Shown here piece after piece: positions 17,967-27,083 of a stretch of 64,000 nt of DNA. Below the pieces are notes generated by a model that saw nothing but the letters and a program-made list of their open reading frames with translations, was not told where the DNA came from and did not search any database. This DNA comes from DATFLS01 sp964413425 (lineage in GTDB: Bacteria; Fidelibacterota; JAANXI01): contig CAYPST010000003.1 of the NCBI GenBank assembly GCA_964413425.1, positions 48,048-112,047 of the forward strand. The letters run 5' to 3'. Position numbers and translations under genes: made by a program. Within the stretch, counting starts at the first letter, position 1. Each line of letters begins with the position of its first letter.

Positions 17967-19304
17967 ATGAAAATCAAATTTGTCTCTAAGATGGCCGGGA
18001 TGTTGTTTCTGAGCCTCTCATTGCTTTTGTGTCCCCTGCTGGCGCAGGAGGGTAATAAACCTGAACGCCTGGAATGGTTTCAGGATCTGGGCCTCGGGCT
18101 GTTCATTCATTGGAGTGTAGACAGCCAGATTGGATCCGTCATCAGCCATTCTCTGGTCGGCGCTTCGGATCAGTACGTGAAAAAGTTCATAAATGAATTG
18201 CCCGGCAGCTTTAATCCCACTGAATTTCATCCGGATGAATGGGCCCGGCTGGCGAAACTGGCCGGGATGAAATATGTGGTGTTTACCGCCAAGCACCATT
18301 CGGGGTTCTGTATGTTCGATACCGAGACCACGGATTTCAATATCATGCATACGCCCTATGGCAAAGATATTACTGCGGAATTGGTTAAGGCGTTTCGAGC
18401 CCGGGGAATTGCCATAGGGTTCTACTTTTCACCGGATGATTTTCATTTCCTCTACAAACAGGGCACCACCATCAGCAGGCGTCGTCCGGAAGTATTTCCT
18501 GTGAACAATCCGGAGCTCATGCAGCATGATAAAGCCCAGATAAAAGAGTTACTTACCAACTATGGCCCGGTGGATATTATATTTATTGACGGGCCGGCCG
18601 AAGGGTTGCGCGAATGGTGCTGGGAACTCACTCCCGATATTGTGGTCACGCGTGGTGCGATGGAAACGCCGGAAATCAGCGCATCCACGGGACAACAGCT
18701 GCCCGGGGAAACGAGTATTGATCCGTGGGAGGCGTGCTACACCATGGGCACTTCCTGGCAGTGGAAACCCACCAATGAACGGTATCGCAGCGGCACGGAT
18801 TTAATTGAACAACTGATTGAAGCCCGGGCAAAGGGGGGTAATATGCTGCTGAACATCGGGCCCAAACCAAACGGAGAAATACCGATGGAGCAGGAAGAAC
18901 GGCTCCGGGAGATGACGCTCTGGAATCTGGTGAACGGAGAGGCTATTTATAATGTTCGTCCATGGATACTGACCAATGAAAAAAATATCTGGTTTACCAG
19001 AAGCAAAGAGGATAATACAGTCTATGCTATCATTACCCAACCGGATTGGGAGTGGGGTGAAGAAAAAACGGTAACGCTGAAATCAGTGGGGGTGCATGAT
19101 AATTCCAATATCACTGTCCTTGGACAGAGCGGAAAAGTCCTGGAATATAATCCTGATGTGACACCCGAAACCACATGGATTGCCGGTGAGGCCGGATTAT
19201 ATATTACCGCGACTCGCGCCCAGCGGCTGTATAATGATCGCACCTGGCCGAATCCGGTGGTGTTGAAAATCACGAATGCGGAGCCAGCTGAGCGATATAA
19301 ATGA
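17967..19304 (+). CDS. GH29 alpha-L-fucosidase 5
   Basis: Secreted GH29 member with a Sec signal peptide (about 1-26, ending LLAQ). Motifs are LGLFIHWSVDSQIGSVISHS (H48), VVFTAKHHSGFCMFD and VDIIFIDGPAEG with the candidate nucleophile D208. GGNMLLNIGPKPNG closes the barrel and a C-terminal beta domain follows. The IHWS-(V/L)D-Q signature and the VVTRG(A/G)METPE segment are shared only with the GH29 at 22426, so these two form a separate subgroup. The start is placed at ATG 17967 because GGGGAG at 17955-17960 has a six-base spacer; an in-frame TTG at 17943 is less likely. Confidence 0.88.
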   Translation: MKIKFVSKMAGMLFLSLSLLLCPLLAQEGNKPERLEWFQDLGLGLFIHWSVDSQIGSVISHSLVGASDQYVKKFINELPGSFNPTEFHPDEWARLAKLAGMKYVVFTAKHHSGFCMFDTETTDFNIMHTPYGKDITAELVKAFRARGIAIGFYFSPDDFHFLYKQGTTISRRRPEVFPVNNPELMQHDKAQIKELLTNYGPVDIIFIDGPAEGLREWCWELTPDIVVTRGAMETPEISASTGQQLPGETSIDPWEACYTMGTSWQWKPTNERYRSGTDLIEQLIEARAKGGNMLLNIGPKPNGEIPMEQEERLREMTLWNLVNGEAIYNVRPWILTNEKNIWFTRSKEDNTVYAIITQPDWEWGEEKTVTLKSVGVHDNSNITVLGQSGKVLEYNPDVTPETTWIAGEAGLYITATRAQRLYNDRTWPNPVVLKITNAEPAERYK

Positions 19305-19416
19305 TATGTCTGAGTTATATCAATGGATGACCGGTGACCGGAAAATATGCCATTACCTTACGACTACCGAAAGAGACTGTCAATAAGCAATTAGATTCAG
19401 GAGAAGAGATTCTGCT

Positions 19417-20679
19417 ATGACATCAAAAAAGTTGACTGCGTTCAAAGCACCGTTGGTTCCGTTTGCGCTCATCACAAGTTTGTTCTTCATGTGGGGACTG
19501 GCCAACAATATGACTGATACCCTGCTGGCGGCTTTTAAGCGGATTATGAGTTTAACCGATTTTCAGACGTCATGGATTCAGATGGCATTCTATGGGGCGT
19601 ACTTCTGTCTTGCGCTTCCCGCTGCGATTTTCATCAAGCGATTTACGTACAAAGCAGGAGTATTACTTGGGCTCGGCCTCTTCATTATTGGGGCATTGTT
19701 GTTTTACCCATCAAGCCTGACCATGACTTATTTCCATTTTCTGGCTGCGCTGTATATTCTCGCGGGTGGCTTATCCATTCTTGAAACCACCTCGAATCCG
19801 TATATTATCGCTATGGGGCCGGCCGAGACCGGGACGCAACGGTTAAACCTGGCACAATCATTCAACCCCATCGGTTCGATTACCGGAGTGATCCTCAGTA
19901 AGTATTTCATTCTCTCCCACCTGAATACGGCTTCAGCTGAAGAACGGGCGATGATGAGCCCTGAACAGTTACAATCTGTGCAGGCCCAGGAATTAAATGC
20001 GGTCATGGGACCGTATGTGGGTGTAGCGCTTCTGCTGGTGGTGCTCTGGATGATTATTGCCGTTCGGGATATGCCGGCAGTTTCGGAGAAAAAAGTAAAA
20101 ATCGATCTCCTGCCGACTCTCAAACGGCTGCTCAAGCGAAAACAATATGTATGGGGAGTGGTGTCGCAATTTTTCTATGTGGGCGCACAGATTGGTGTCT
20201 GGTCGTTCACTATTCGCTACGTTATGCAGGAGTTGCACATTCTGGAAGCAGCAGCGTCCAGTTACTATCTGGCTGCTCTGGTTCTGTTCGCCCTTTTCCG
20301 GTTTGTGAACACCGCGCTGATGAAATTCATTACCCCGGGTATTCTTCTCACGAGTTCGGCGCTCCTCGGAGGTGTGGCTACTCTGATTGTGATATTCGGA
20401 GGTGGCATGGCGGGCGTGATAGCACTGGTTTCCGTCTCCGCATTCATGTCGCTGATGTTCCCGACAATCTATGGTCTGGCAGTAGAGGGATTGGATTATG
20501 GCGACACGAAAATTGCCGGCTCGGGTCTGATAATGGCGATTCTCGGCGGGGCAGTGTTGACGGCCATCCAGGGGAAAATCTCGGATGCCACCGGCAGTAT
20601 TCATCTGGCATATTTTGTCCCGTTCGTGTGCTTTGTGATTATTTCGTTCTATGGAAGGTTGGGGTTTAAAAAATCCTGA
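19417..20679 (+). CDS. fucP: L-fucose:H+ symporter
   Basis: Inner-membrane transporter of the major facilitator superfamily, about 12 transmembrane helices in 420 aa. The FucP family pattern is seen in ADMTDTLL-like NNMTDTLLAAFK (D34) and in GGLSILETTSNPYI (E123), which correspond to the proton- and sugar-coupled acidic residues of E. coli FucP. ETGTQRLNLAQSFNPIGS is another family block. The central loop (about 185-230) carries charged residues between the two halves. SD AGGAGAAG lies before the start. It brings in fucose released in the periplasm for FucI and the kinase. Confidence 0.92.
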   Translation: MTSKKLTAFKAPLVPFALITSLFFMWGLANNMTDTLLAAFKRIMSLTDFQTSWIQMAFYGAYFCLALPAAIFIKRFTYKAGVLLGLGLFIIGALLFYPSSLTMTYFHFLAALYILAGGLSILETTSNPYIIAMGPAETGTQRLNLAQSFNPIGSITGVILSKYFILSHLNTASAEERAMMSPEQLQSVQAQELNAVMGPYVGVALLLVVLWMIIAVRDMPAVSEKKVKIDLLPTLKRLLKRKQYVWGVVSQFFYVGAQIGVWSFTIRYVMQELHILEAAASSYYLAALVLFALFRFVNTALMKFITPGILLTSSALLGGVATLIVIFGGGMAGVIALVSVSAFMSLMFPTIYGLAVEGLDYGDTKIAGSGLIMAILGGAVLTAIQGKISDATGSIHLAYFVPFVCFVIISFYGRLGFKKS

Positions 20680-20763
20680 TATAACCAGGCTATGTGTGGA
20701 AATTTCGTGGTTACAGTAACATCAAAATAAAAGCATCTTGAACCAACAGAAGGAGTGAGAGCT

Positions 20764-22191
20764 ATGCGAAGATATTTTTCAAAGAACAGAGGAGGAAGAC
20801 ATTTGTTAATATTGCTGCTGGTGGGGTTGATGATTACAGGTTCGGGGGTGAGGAACTCAGTCTCGGCCGAACAACCTGCCCAGCAGAATTATCTCGATGA
20901 AACCAAACTGGAACGCGATATGCGCATGGACTGGTGGCGGGACGCCCGGTTCGGCATGTTTATTCACTGGGGGTTGTATGCAGTTCCGGCCGGCGTCTGG
21001 AAGGGCGAACAAATTTCCGGCATCGGCGAATGGATTATGGCCAGTGCGAATATCCCGGTGAACGAATACGAGAAACTGGCTGATAAATTCAACCCGGTCA
21101 AATTCAATGCTGCCGAGTGGGTCAGGCTGGCCAAAGAAGCAGGGATGAAGTATATCGTCATCACATCAAAACACCATGACGGATTTGCTCTCTGGGATTC
21201 CGGGGTGTCGGATTATGATGTGGTGGATCTCAGCCCCTATCAAAAGGATATCCTGGCGGAGTTAACCAGGGAGTGCGAACAGCAGGGTATCGAGATGTGC
21301 TTCTATCATTCCATTCTGGACTGGCATCATCGGGCCCAGTATGTGGATCCGGACGCGGAGAATCCCCGTGCAGGGCACGCGAGTAACAAGATCCACGCCG
21401 ACCGGAAGCACGAATACGTGCGGTATATGAAGGAGCAGCTGAAAGAGTTGATTACCCGGTTTGACCCCGGCGTGCTCTGGTTTGATGGTGAATGGACCGA
21501 TTGGTGGACCCGGGAAGACGGGATCGAACTGTATAATTATATTCGAACGCTGAAAGAGGATCTCATTGTGAATAACCGGATTGGATCCGGACGACAGGGT
21601 ATGCAGGGCATGGATCGCGGCGAAGGCTATGCCGGCGATTTCGGGACACCCGAACAGGAAATACCCGATACCGGTCTGCCGGGCGTGGACTGGGAAACCT
21701 GCATGACCATGAACGATACCTGGGGATACAAATCCTGGGATGAGAACTGGAAATCCACCGAAACCCTGATTCGGAACCTGGTGGATATCGCTTCCAAAGG
21801 CGGTAATTATCTGCTGAATGTTGGTCCGAAAGCCGATGGCACCATCCCGGCTGAGAGTGTGCAGCGACTGAAAGAAATTGGCGAATGGATGAACGTGAAT
21901 GCCGAATCTATCTACGAAACCACAGCCAGCCCGTTCGAACAGCCGGACTGGGGACGGTATACCAAGAAAGCCGATGTCTTATATGCGCATGTCTTTGAAT
22001 GGCCGGGAAGCGGACAGTTACGGATTCCCGCCATACAGCAGGAAATTGCCGCAGTGTCACTGCTCACTGGAGATGGCGAGAAAGCACTACAGTTTAACCA
22101 GTCCGGGTCCGGTGTGACCGTTTCATTACCCCGGATAGCACCGGATAATATCGATTCGGTGGTGAAGTTGCAAATGGAAGAATTATGGTAA
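20764..22191 (+). CDS. GH29 alpha-L-fucosidase 6
   Basis: Secreted GH29 enzyme with a signal peptide of about 35 residues. Barrel motifs: DARFGMFIHWGLYAVPAGVW, VITSKHHDGFALWDS and GVLWFDGEWTDWW with nucleophile D241. NYLLNVGPKADG and a C-terminal beta domain follow. It is 475 aa from ATG 20764, which has AGGAG at 20751-20755; an in-frame GTG at 20755 overlaps that site and is rejected. This is the most canonical bacterial GH29 of the set, and a close relative of the gene at 7424. Confidence 0.92.
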   Translation: MRRYFSKNRGGRHLLILLLVGLMITGSGVRNSVSAEQPAQQNYLDETKLERDMRMDWWRDARFGMFIHWGLYAVPAGVWKGEQISGIGEWIMASANIPVNEYEKLADKFNPVKFNAAEWVRLAKEAGMKYIVITSKHHDGFALWDSGVSDYDVVDLSPYQKDILAELTRECEQQGIEMCFYHSILDWHHRAQYVDPDAENPRAGHASNKIHADRKHEYVRYMKEQLKELITRFDPGVLWFDGEWTDWWTREDGIELYNYIRTLKEDLIVNNRIGSGRQGMQGMDRGEGYAGDFGTPEQEIPDTGLPGVDWETCMTMNDTWGYKSWDENWKSTETLIRNLVDIASKGGNYLLNVGPKADGTIPAESVQRLKEIGEWMNVNAESIYETTASPFEQPDWGRYTKKADVLYAHVFEWPGSGQLRIPAIQQEIAAVSLLTGDGEKALQFNQSGSGVTVSLPRIAPDNIDSVVKLQMEELW

Positions 22192-22223
22192 AATAGATTC
22201 CCGGGCTTTCCAGTTGAAAAATA

Positions 22224-22261
22224 CAGCGGATCGGGGGTATCTGAAGCTAACCGGGTCCGCT
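22224..22261. terminator. Possible terminator hairpin after GH29 6
   Basis: AGCGGATCGGG at 22224-22234 pairs with CCGGGTCCGCT at 22251-22261 in nine of eleven positions, 33 bases after the stop. The T-run is poor (TATATTCCTT), so this is a tentative terminator or stability hairpin. Confidence 0.35.
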
Positions 22262-22425
22262 ATATTCCTTCATATGGTGATAACACTCATATCCTGATAA
22301 TACAAAGGATTAGGTGGAGTGAGAATTCCTCCTTTTTGTTTAGCTATTCCGAATAATTAAGCGCAGATAAAAGCCAGCAGAAAAGTATTGCGCCAAAGTA
22401 TCAATAGAAAAAGGGTCGTGAGAAA

Positions 22426-23823
22426 ATGTTTGATAAGCACTGCCGCTTCATAAAATATATTCTCTTACTCAGCATTGTGTTTTCTTCTACAATTATGTCC
22501 GTATCGTATGGGCAGGAAATTCATATTGATCGGAACAAGCCGGAGCGTAAAGAATGGTTCCAGTCTCTGGGATTTGGGATGTTTATCCACTGGAGTCTCG
22601 ATGTCCAGCTGGGAGCTATTATCAGCCATAATGTTGCCGTGGCATCGGATGAGTACATGGATCGATATTTTCAGGAGCTGCCGAAATCTTTTAATCCGAA
22701 ACAGTTTGATCCCGAGGAGTGGGCATCCCTGGCAAAGCTTGCCGGGATGAAATATGTTGTATTTACTGCCAAACATCACAATGGATTCTGTATGTGGGAT
22801 TCAAAGACCACGGATTTCGATGTTATGGAGTCCGGGTATGGAAAGGATATACTGAACCAGGTCATTTCAGCGTTCCGTGACCAGGGGTTGGGTATAGGGT
22901 TGTATTATTCCCCGGATGATTTTCACGTGCTCTATAAGCAGGGATATCCTCCAAGCAGAAGGACACCTGAGTCAGCCCCGGCTAATAACCAAAAGCTGTG
23001 GGAAACTATTCAGGCACAGCTGAAAGAGTTGCTTGTGGAATACGGTCCCATAGACATTTTATTTCTGGACGAAAAATCCGACTGGGTGAATACCATGGTG
23101 GCTGACTACTGCTGGGATCTTGATCCGAATGTTGTAATCACAAGAGGCGGAATGGAGACTCCGGAGCAACGCCTGCCGAATCAGCCAATTTCCGGTCCCT
23201 GGGAGGCATGTTTTACTATCGGATGGCACTGGCAGTATGTTGCAGGGGAACCCTATAAAGATCCTGCTGAAATTATCAATATGCTCATCGAAACCCGGGC
23301 CAAAGGGGGGAATTTACTTCTGAATGTCGGCCCGAACGCCCAGGGGGTGATCCCGAAAAGACAGGAAGCCACCTTAAGAGAAATCGCTTTATGGTATTTT
23401 ACCAATCATGAGGCGGTTGATAATATTCAACCATGGGAAGTCATCAGAGAAACCAAAACGCCGGATACGCGTGCTTCCCGACAGGTGAAGGAAATCGAGC
23501 GGATCTGGTTTACCAAAGATTCTGACAGGGAGGTGGTATATGCGTTTATCCCGGGAAAGAATTGGGCCTGGAGGGAACGGAAGGAATTCTTAATCCGATC
23601 GGTTACAGGCGGACCTGATACTGAGGTATCGGTGCTCGGACAGAATCAACAAGTGCTGGAATATGAGATTCAGAAGGATCCTGAAATTCACGCGGTACCC
23701 ACGGATGAAGGGTTATATGTCAGTATCATTAAAGCACAGCGTTTGAATAAAACCTGGGACAATCCTCTGGTGCTCAAAATGGAGAATGTATCTTATCGAA
23801 AGCAAAGCCAATCCCGGGATTAG
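22426..23823 (+). CDS. GH29 alpha-L-fucosidase 7
   Basis: Paralogue of the GH29 at 17967, with the same MFIHWSLDVQLGAIISHN opening (H55), VVFTAKHHNGFCMWD and VVITRGGMETPEQ. The nucleophile candidate is D215 in IDILFLDEKSD. A signal peptide ends near MSVSYGQ (about residue 30). GGNLLLNVGPNAQG closes the barrel, and the C-terminal domain (about 360-465) ends NPLVLKMENV, matching NPVVLKITNA in the paralogue. The upstream SD is weak (AAGGGTCGTGAG). It is probably an alpha-L-fucosidase of the same specificity group as its paralogue or one that acts on a differently decorated residue. Confidence 0.88.
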   Translation: MFDKHCRFIKYILLLSIVFSSTIMSVSYGQEIHIDRNKPERKEWFQSLGFGMFIHWSLDVQLGAIISHNVAVASDEYMDRYFQELPKSFNPKQFDPEEWASLAKLAGMKYVVFTAKHHNGFCMWDSKTTDFDVMESGYGKDILNQVISAFRDQGLGIGLYYSPDDFHVLYKQGYPPSRRTPESAPANNQKLWETIQAQLKELLVEYGPIDILFLDEKSDWVNTMVADYCWDLDPNVVITRGGMETPEQRLPNQPISGPWEACFTIGWHWQYVAGEPYKDPAEIINMLIETRAKGGNLLLNVGPNAQGVIPKRQEATLREIALWYFTNHEAVDNIQPWEVIRETKTPDTRASRQVKEIERIWFTKDSDREVVYAFIPGKNWAWRERKEFLIRSVTGGPDTEVSVLGQNQQVLEYEIQKDPEIHAVPTDEGLYVSIIKAQRLNKTWDNPLVLKMENVSYRKQSQSRD

Positions 23824-23930
23824 CCATAATATTGCCTCAGGATTTGTAGCAATCCATAATTACACCGGCGCATATATGCAAAGAAAAATATCGCAAATAC
23901 CATAGGTTTTACATAAGTGGGAGGGAAAAA

Positions 23931-25385
23931 ATGAACCTATCGACAGGACGTGATATAACTTTTTCTCTATTGATGCTTTTTTATCTGATTACTGTTATGG
24001 GTTGTGGTGTGCCTGAGCAACAGACAGAATACGAGTCATCCTGGGAATCCTTGACGCAGCACCGGGTACCGGACTGGTTTGACGATGCCAAATTCGGGAT
24101 TTTTATCCACTGGGGAGTATATTCGGTCCCGGCGTACGATACTGAATGGTATCCCAGACATATGTACAGGAAAGGCTCGGATATTTTCCAATACCATGTG
24201 GAGAATTACGGTCACCCCTCCGAATTCGGATACAAGGATTTCATTCCCGAGTTCACCGCTGAAAACTGGGATCCGGAGGAGTGGGCGGAGTTGTTTCAGC
24301 AGGCCGGCGCCCGGTATGTGGTGCCGACGGCCGAGCATCACGACGGCTTCGCCATGTGGGACAGCGATCTGACCGAGTGGGATGCCATGGACAAAGGCCC
24401 GCACCGCGACATCATCGGAGAGCTGGAGCAGGCCGTGCGGGCAAGGGGCATGAAATACGCTCCTTCTTACCACCGGGCATTTAACTGGTATTACTACACC
24501 TGTGCGGATGACTATGATACCTGTGATCCGCAGTATTCCGGCCTCTATTCCACGCCACATCCGGACCAGGAACATCCCACTGACGAGTGGCTCCGGAACT
24601 GGAAAGCGCGATGGGAGGAAATCCGTGATCGATACCAGCCTGATTTTCTGTGGTTCGATTTCGGATGGGGGGAAACGGCATTCCATCCATACGCGAAAGA
24701 GATCATTGCCGAGTATTACAACCTTGCGCAGGAATGGGGCAAGGAGGTTGCAGTGGTGAATAAAACCATCCGGCGTCCGCCGATGATTCCAGAAGAGGTG
24801 GGCGATTTCATCGAACTGGACCATATGCGCATGGATACTATCAGCCTGCGAAAATGGGAATCTCCCACCTATATCGGCGGCGGATCCTGGGCGTATAATC
24901 AGGCGGCTTCTCCCGAAGAATACAAGAGCACCAATGAACTCGTCGATATGCTGGTGGATATTGTGAGTAAAAACGGGAACCTGCTCCTGGATGTCGGCCC
25001 CAAAGCAGATGGCACCATTATTGACATCGAAAGAGACCGGCTCCTAAAAATCGGACAATGGCTGGATGTCAACGGCGAGGCCATCTTTGACACCGATTAC
25101 TGGACAACCTATGGCGAGGAGAATGTCCGGTTCACCAGAAAAGGAAGAGACGTCTTATACGCTATTGCGCTGGAGTGGCCTGGGGAATCGCTTACACTCT
25201 CCACTCTGAAATCCTTGGCAGCTGAAGATGTGCGGTCAGTGGAGCTGCTGGGGAACGATGAATTACTGGAGTGGTCCATGACATCTGATGGGATACAAAT
25301 TATGGTACCGGAGGAAAAACCCTGCAACCATGCTTTCAGCTTTAAGATCACACTCGAGATACCGGTTCTGGATATTGAATTATAG
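23931..25385 (+). CDS. GH29 alpha-L-fucosidase 8 (lipoprotein)
   Basis: The N-terminus is a lipoprotein signal with a lipobox ending at C25 (TVMGC), so the enzyme should be lipid-anchored. GH29 motifs are AKFGIFIHWGVYSVPAYDTE (H60), VVPTAEHHDGFAMWDS (Lys of the usual TSKHHDG replaced by Glu) and DFLWFDFGWGE with nucleophile D243. GNLLLDVGPKADG has Asp in place of the usual Asn. It carries the longer first insertion also seen in the GH29 at 10669. A C-terminal beta domain ends the 484-aa protein. The FGGY kinase gene follows 94 bp downstream. Confidence 0.88.
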   Translation: MNLSTGRDITFSLLMLFYLITVMGCGVPEQQTEYESSWESLTQHRVPDWFDDAKFGIFIHWGVYSVPAYDTEWYPRHMYRKGSDIFQYHVENYGHPSEFGYKDFIPEFTAENWDPEEWAELFQQAGARYVVPTAEHHDGFAMWDSDLTEWDAMDKGPHRDIIGELEQAVRARGMKYAPSYHRAFNWYYYTCADDYDTCDPQYSGLYSTPHPDQEHPTDEWLRNWKARWEEIRDRYQPDFLWFDFGWGETAFHPYAKEIIAEYYNLAQEWGKEVAVVNKTIRRPPMIPEEVGDFIELDHMRMDTISLRKWESPTYIGGGSWAYNQAASPEEYKSTNELVDMLVDIVSKNGNLLLDVGPKADGTIIDIERDRLLKIGQWLDVNGEAIFDTDYWTTYGEENVRFTRKGRDVLYAIALEWPGESLTLSTLKSLAAEDVRSVELLGNDELLEWSMTSDGIQIMVPEEKPCNHAFSFKITLEIPVLDIEL

Positions 25386-25479
25386 CATGGGATTGGGGGA
25401 GAAGGTGTAATAGACTAATTTAAAATTATATATTTTTAGTAGATAGTCCGCGAATGCTAGTAAACTACCGGAGAGTACT

Positions 25480-26970
25480 ATGGCTGCCAAAAAACGATTT
25501 ATCGCTTTTGATCTGGGTGCGGAAAGCGGTCGATGTGTGGTCGGCGAACTGAGTGACCGAAAACTCCGGTTGCACGAAGTCCACCGGTTTACCACCCCTT
25601 CCATTGAGTGTATGGGGCATTTTTACTGGAATGTGTTAGGCATTTACCAGGAGCTGGAGAAGGGATTAAGTAATGCGGTCAGTGAATTCGGAGATACATT
25701 TGACGGCGTGAGCCTCGACACCTGGGGAGTCGACTATGTGTTACTGGATCCCGATGGGCGTCTGCTGGGCTACCCCTACCATTATCGCGACAGCAGAACA
25801 GATGATATGATCCGGAAGGCCTCTGAAACCCTGCCCAGAGCAGAAATCTATCACCATACCGGGATCCAGTTTATGCAGTTTAATACCCTGTTTCAATTTG
25901 TGGCGGAGCAACAGCAGCAGTTGAATCTTCTGGAAATTGCAGATCGGTTCCTGCCGGTTCCGAATTATCTGTTATACCTGTTGTCCGGGGAGATGAAGGC
26001 GGAATATACGCATGCGTCCACCTCCCAGATGTGCAATCCGCGCACCCGGGATTGGTCCTGGGAGTTGATTGAGGCATTCGGGTTTCCGGGCGCAATTTTC
26101 CCGGAGATGGTTGAGCCGGGAACTCAGATTGGTACCATTCATCCCCCGCTTGCGGAGAAAACCGGCATCTCCCCTGACACGCCCGTGATAGCCACTGCCA
26201 CGCATGATACGGCCGCAGCGGTGGTGTCAATGCCGGCCCCAGGTGATCACTGGGCGTATTTGAGCTCCGGTACCTGGTCGTTAATGGGAGTGGAACTGGA
26301 GGCGCCGTTGATCACTGAGAATTCATTGCAATATAATTATACCAATGAAGGCGGAGCGGAAGGAACCACCCGGTTCCTGAAAAATATTATGGGATTATGG
26401 CCCCTCCAGGAAACTAAACGGTATTGGGAGGAACAGGGGAAAGAGTATACCTACGACGAATTACAATCTCTGGCCGCTGAAACCGATCCCGCTGAGGCCT
26501 GGGTTGACGTGAATGATAATCGCTTTTTGAAACCGGGAAATATGCCGGAGAAAATCCTCACCTTTCTCGAAGAAACCGGCCAGAGTTATCGGGAGGAAGA
26601 CGATTGGATTGTCCGGTGTATTCTGGAAAGTCTGGCAATCAAATATCGTCAGACGGTGAAGGAATTGGAAGAGCTGACCGGCCACACCATTCAGCGGCTG
26701 CATGCTGTGGGAGGCGGGATTCAGAACGAATTGCTCAATCAGTTGACCGCGGATGCCATTGGTCGGCCTGTGATTGCGGGACCGGTGGAAGGAACGGCGG
26801 CGGGGAATATCGGAGTGCAGGCTATCGCATCGGGCGCCATCGAGGATCTGGCCGCATTCAGAGAGGTGGTCGCACACTCCTTTCCCACCAGTACATATCG
26901 TCCGAAAAATGCCGAGTACTGGGACAGGCAGGAGGAGAATTTTTTCGCCCTCCTGCAGAAGAACGCATGA
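25480..26970 (+). CDS. FGGY-family sugar kinase, rhamnulokinase-like, probable L-fuculokinase
   Basis: Cytoplasmic kinase that would phosphorylate the ketose made by FucI, giving L-fuculose 1-phosphate. FDLGAESGR (10-18) is the N-terminal ATP-binding motif, SLDTWGVDYVLLDPDGRLLG and YPYHYRDSRT are characteristic of the rhamnulokinase branch, and HAVGGGIQNELLNQLTADA the C-terminal FGGY part. The 496-aa length is normal. The sequence alone fits RhaB as well as FucK; the location beside fucU, fucI and fucP makes fuculose the likelier substrate (inference). No rhamnose isomerase is present in the window. GGAG precedes the start with a six-base spacer. Confidence 0.85.
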   Translation: MAAKKRFIAFDLGAESGRCVVGELSDRKLRLHEVHRFTTPSIECMGHFYWNVLGIYQELEKGLSNAVSEFGDTFDGVSLDTWGVDYVLLDPDGRLLGYPYHYRDSRTDDMIRKASETLPRAEIYHHTGIQFMQFNTLFQFVAEQQQQLNLLEIADRFLPVPNYLLYLLSGEMKAEYTHASTSQMCNPRTRDWSWELIEAFGFPGAIFPEMVEPGTQIGTIHPPLAEKTGISPDTPVIATATHDTAAAVVSMPAPGDHWAYLSSGTWSLMGVELEAPLITENSLQYNYTNEGGAEGTTRFLKNIMGLWPLQETKRYWEEQGKEYTYDELQSLAAETDPAEAWVDVNDNRFLKPGNMPEKILTFLEETGQSYREEDDWIVRCILESLAIKYRQTVKELEELTGHTIQRLHAVGGGIQNELLNQLTADAIGRPVIAGPVEGTAAGNIGVQAIASGAIEDLAAFREVVAHSFPTSTYRPKNAEYWDRQEENFFALLQKNA

Positions 26971-27083
26971 AAACCGGGAAGGGAGCTGAACTCGGAGACC
27001 TTCTCTGATATAGCCCTGAAGTTGGTTGTGGTGACATCCGGAAGTACATTAAATCAATGCGGATAACCAATGGAGTTGCCAGA

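Noticed and set aside
24036..24824. 262-codon open frame on the - strand
   Set aside because: Fully opposite the GH29 gene at 23931, low-order composition, no ribosome-binding site.
25480..26970. Naming the kinase rhaB for rhamnose use
   Set aside because: Sequence branch fits RhaB, but no rhamnose isomerase is present and all neighbours are fucose genes, so only a probable fuculokinase role is given.
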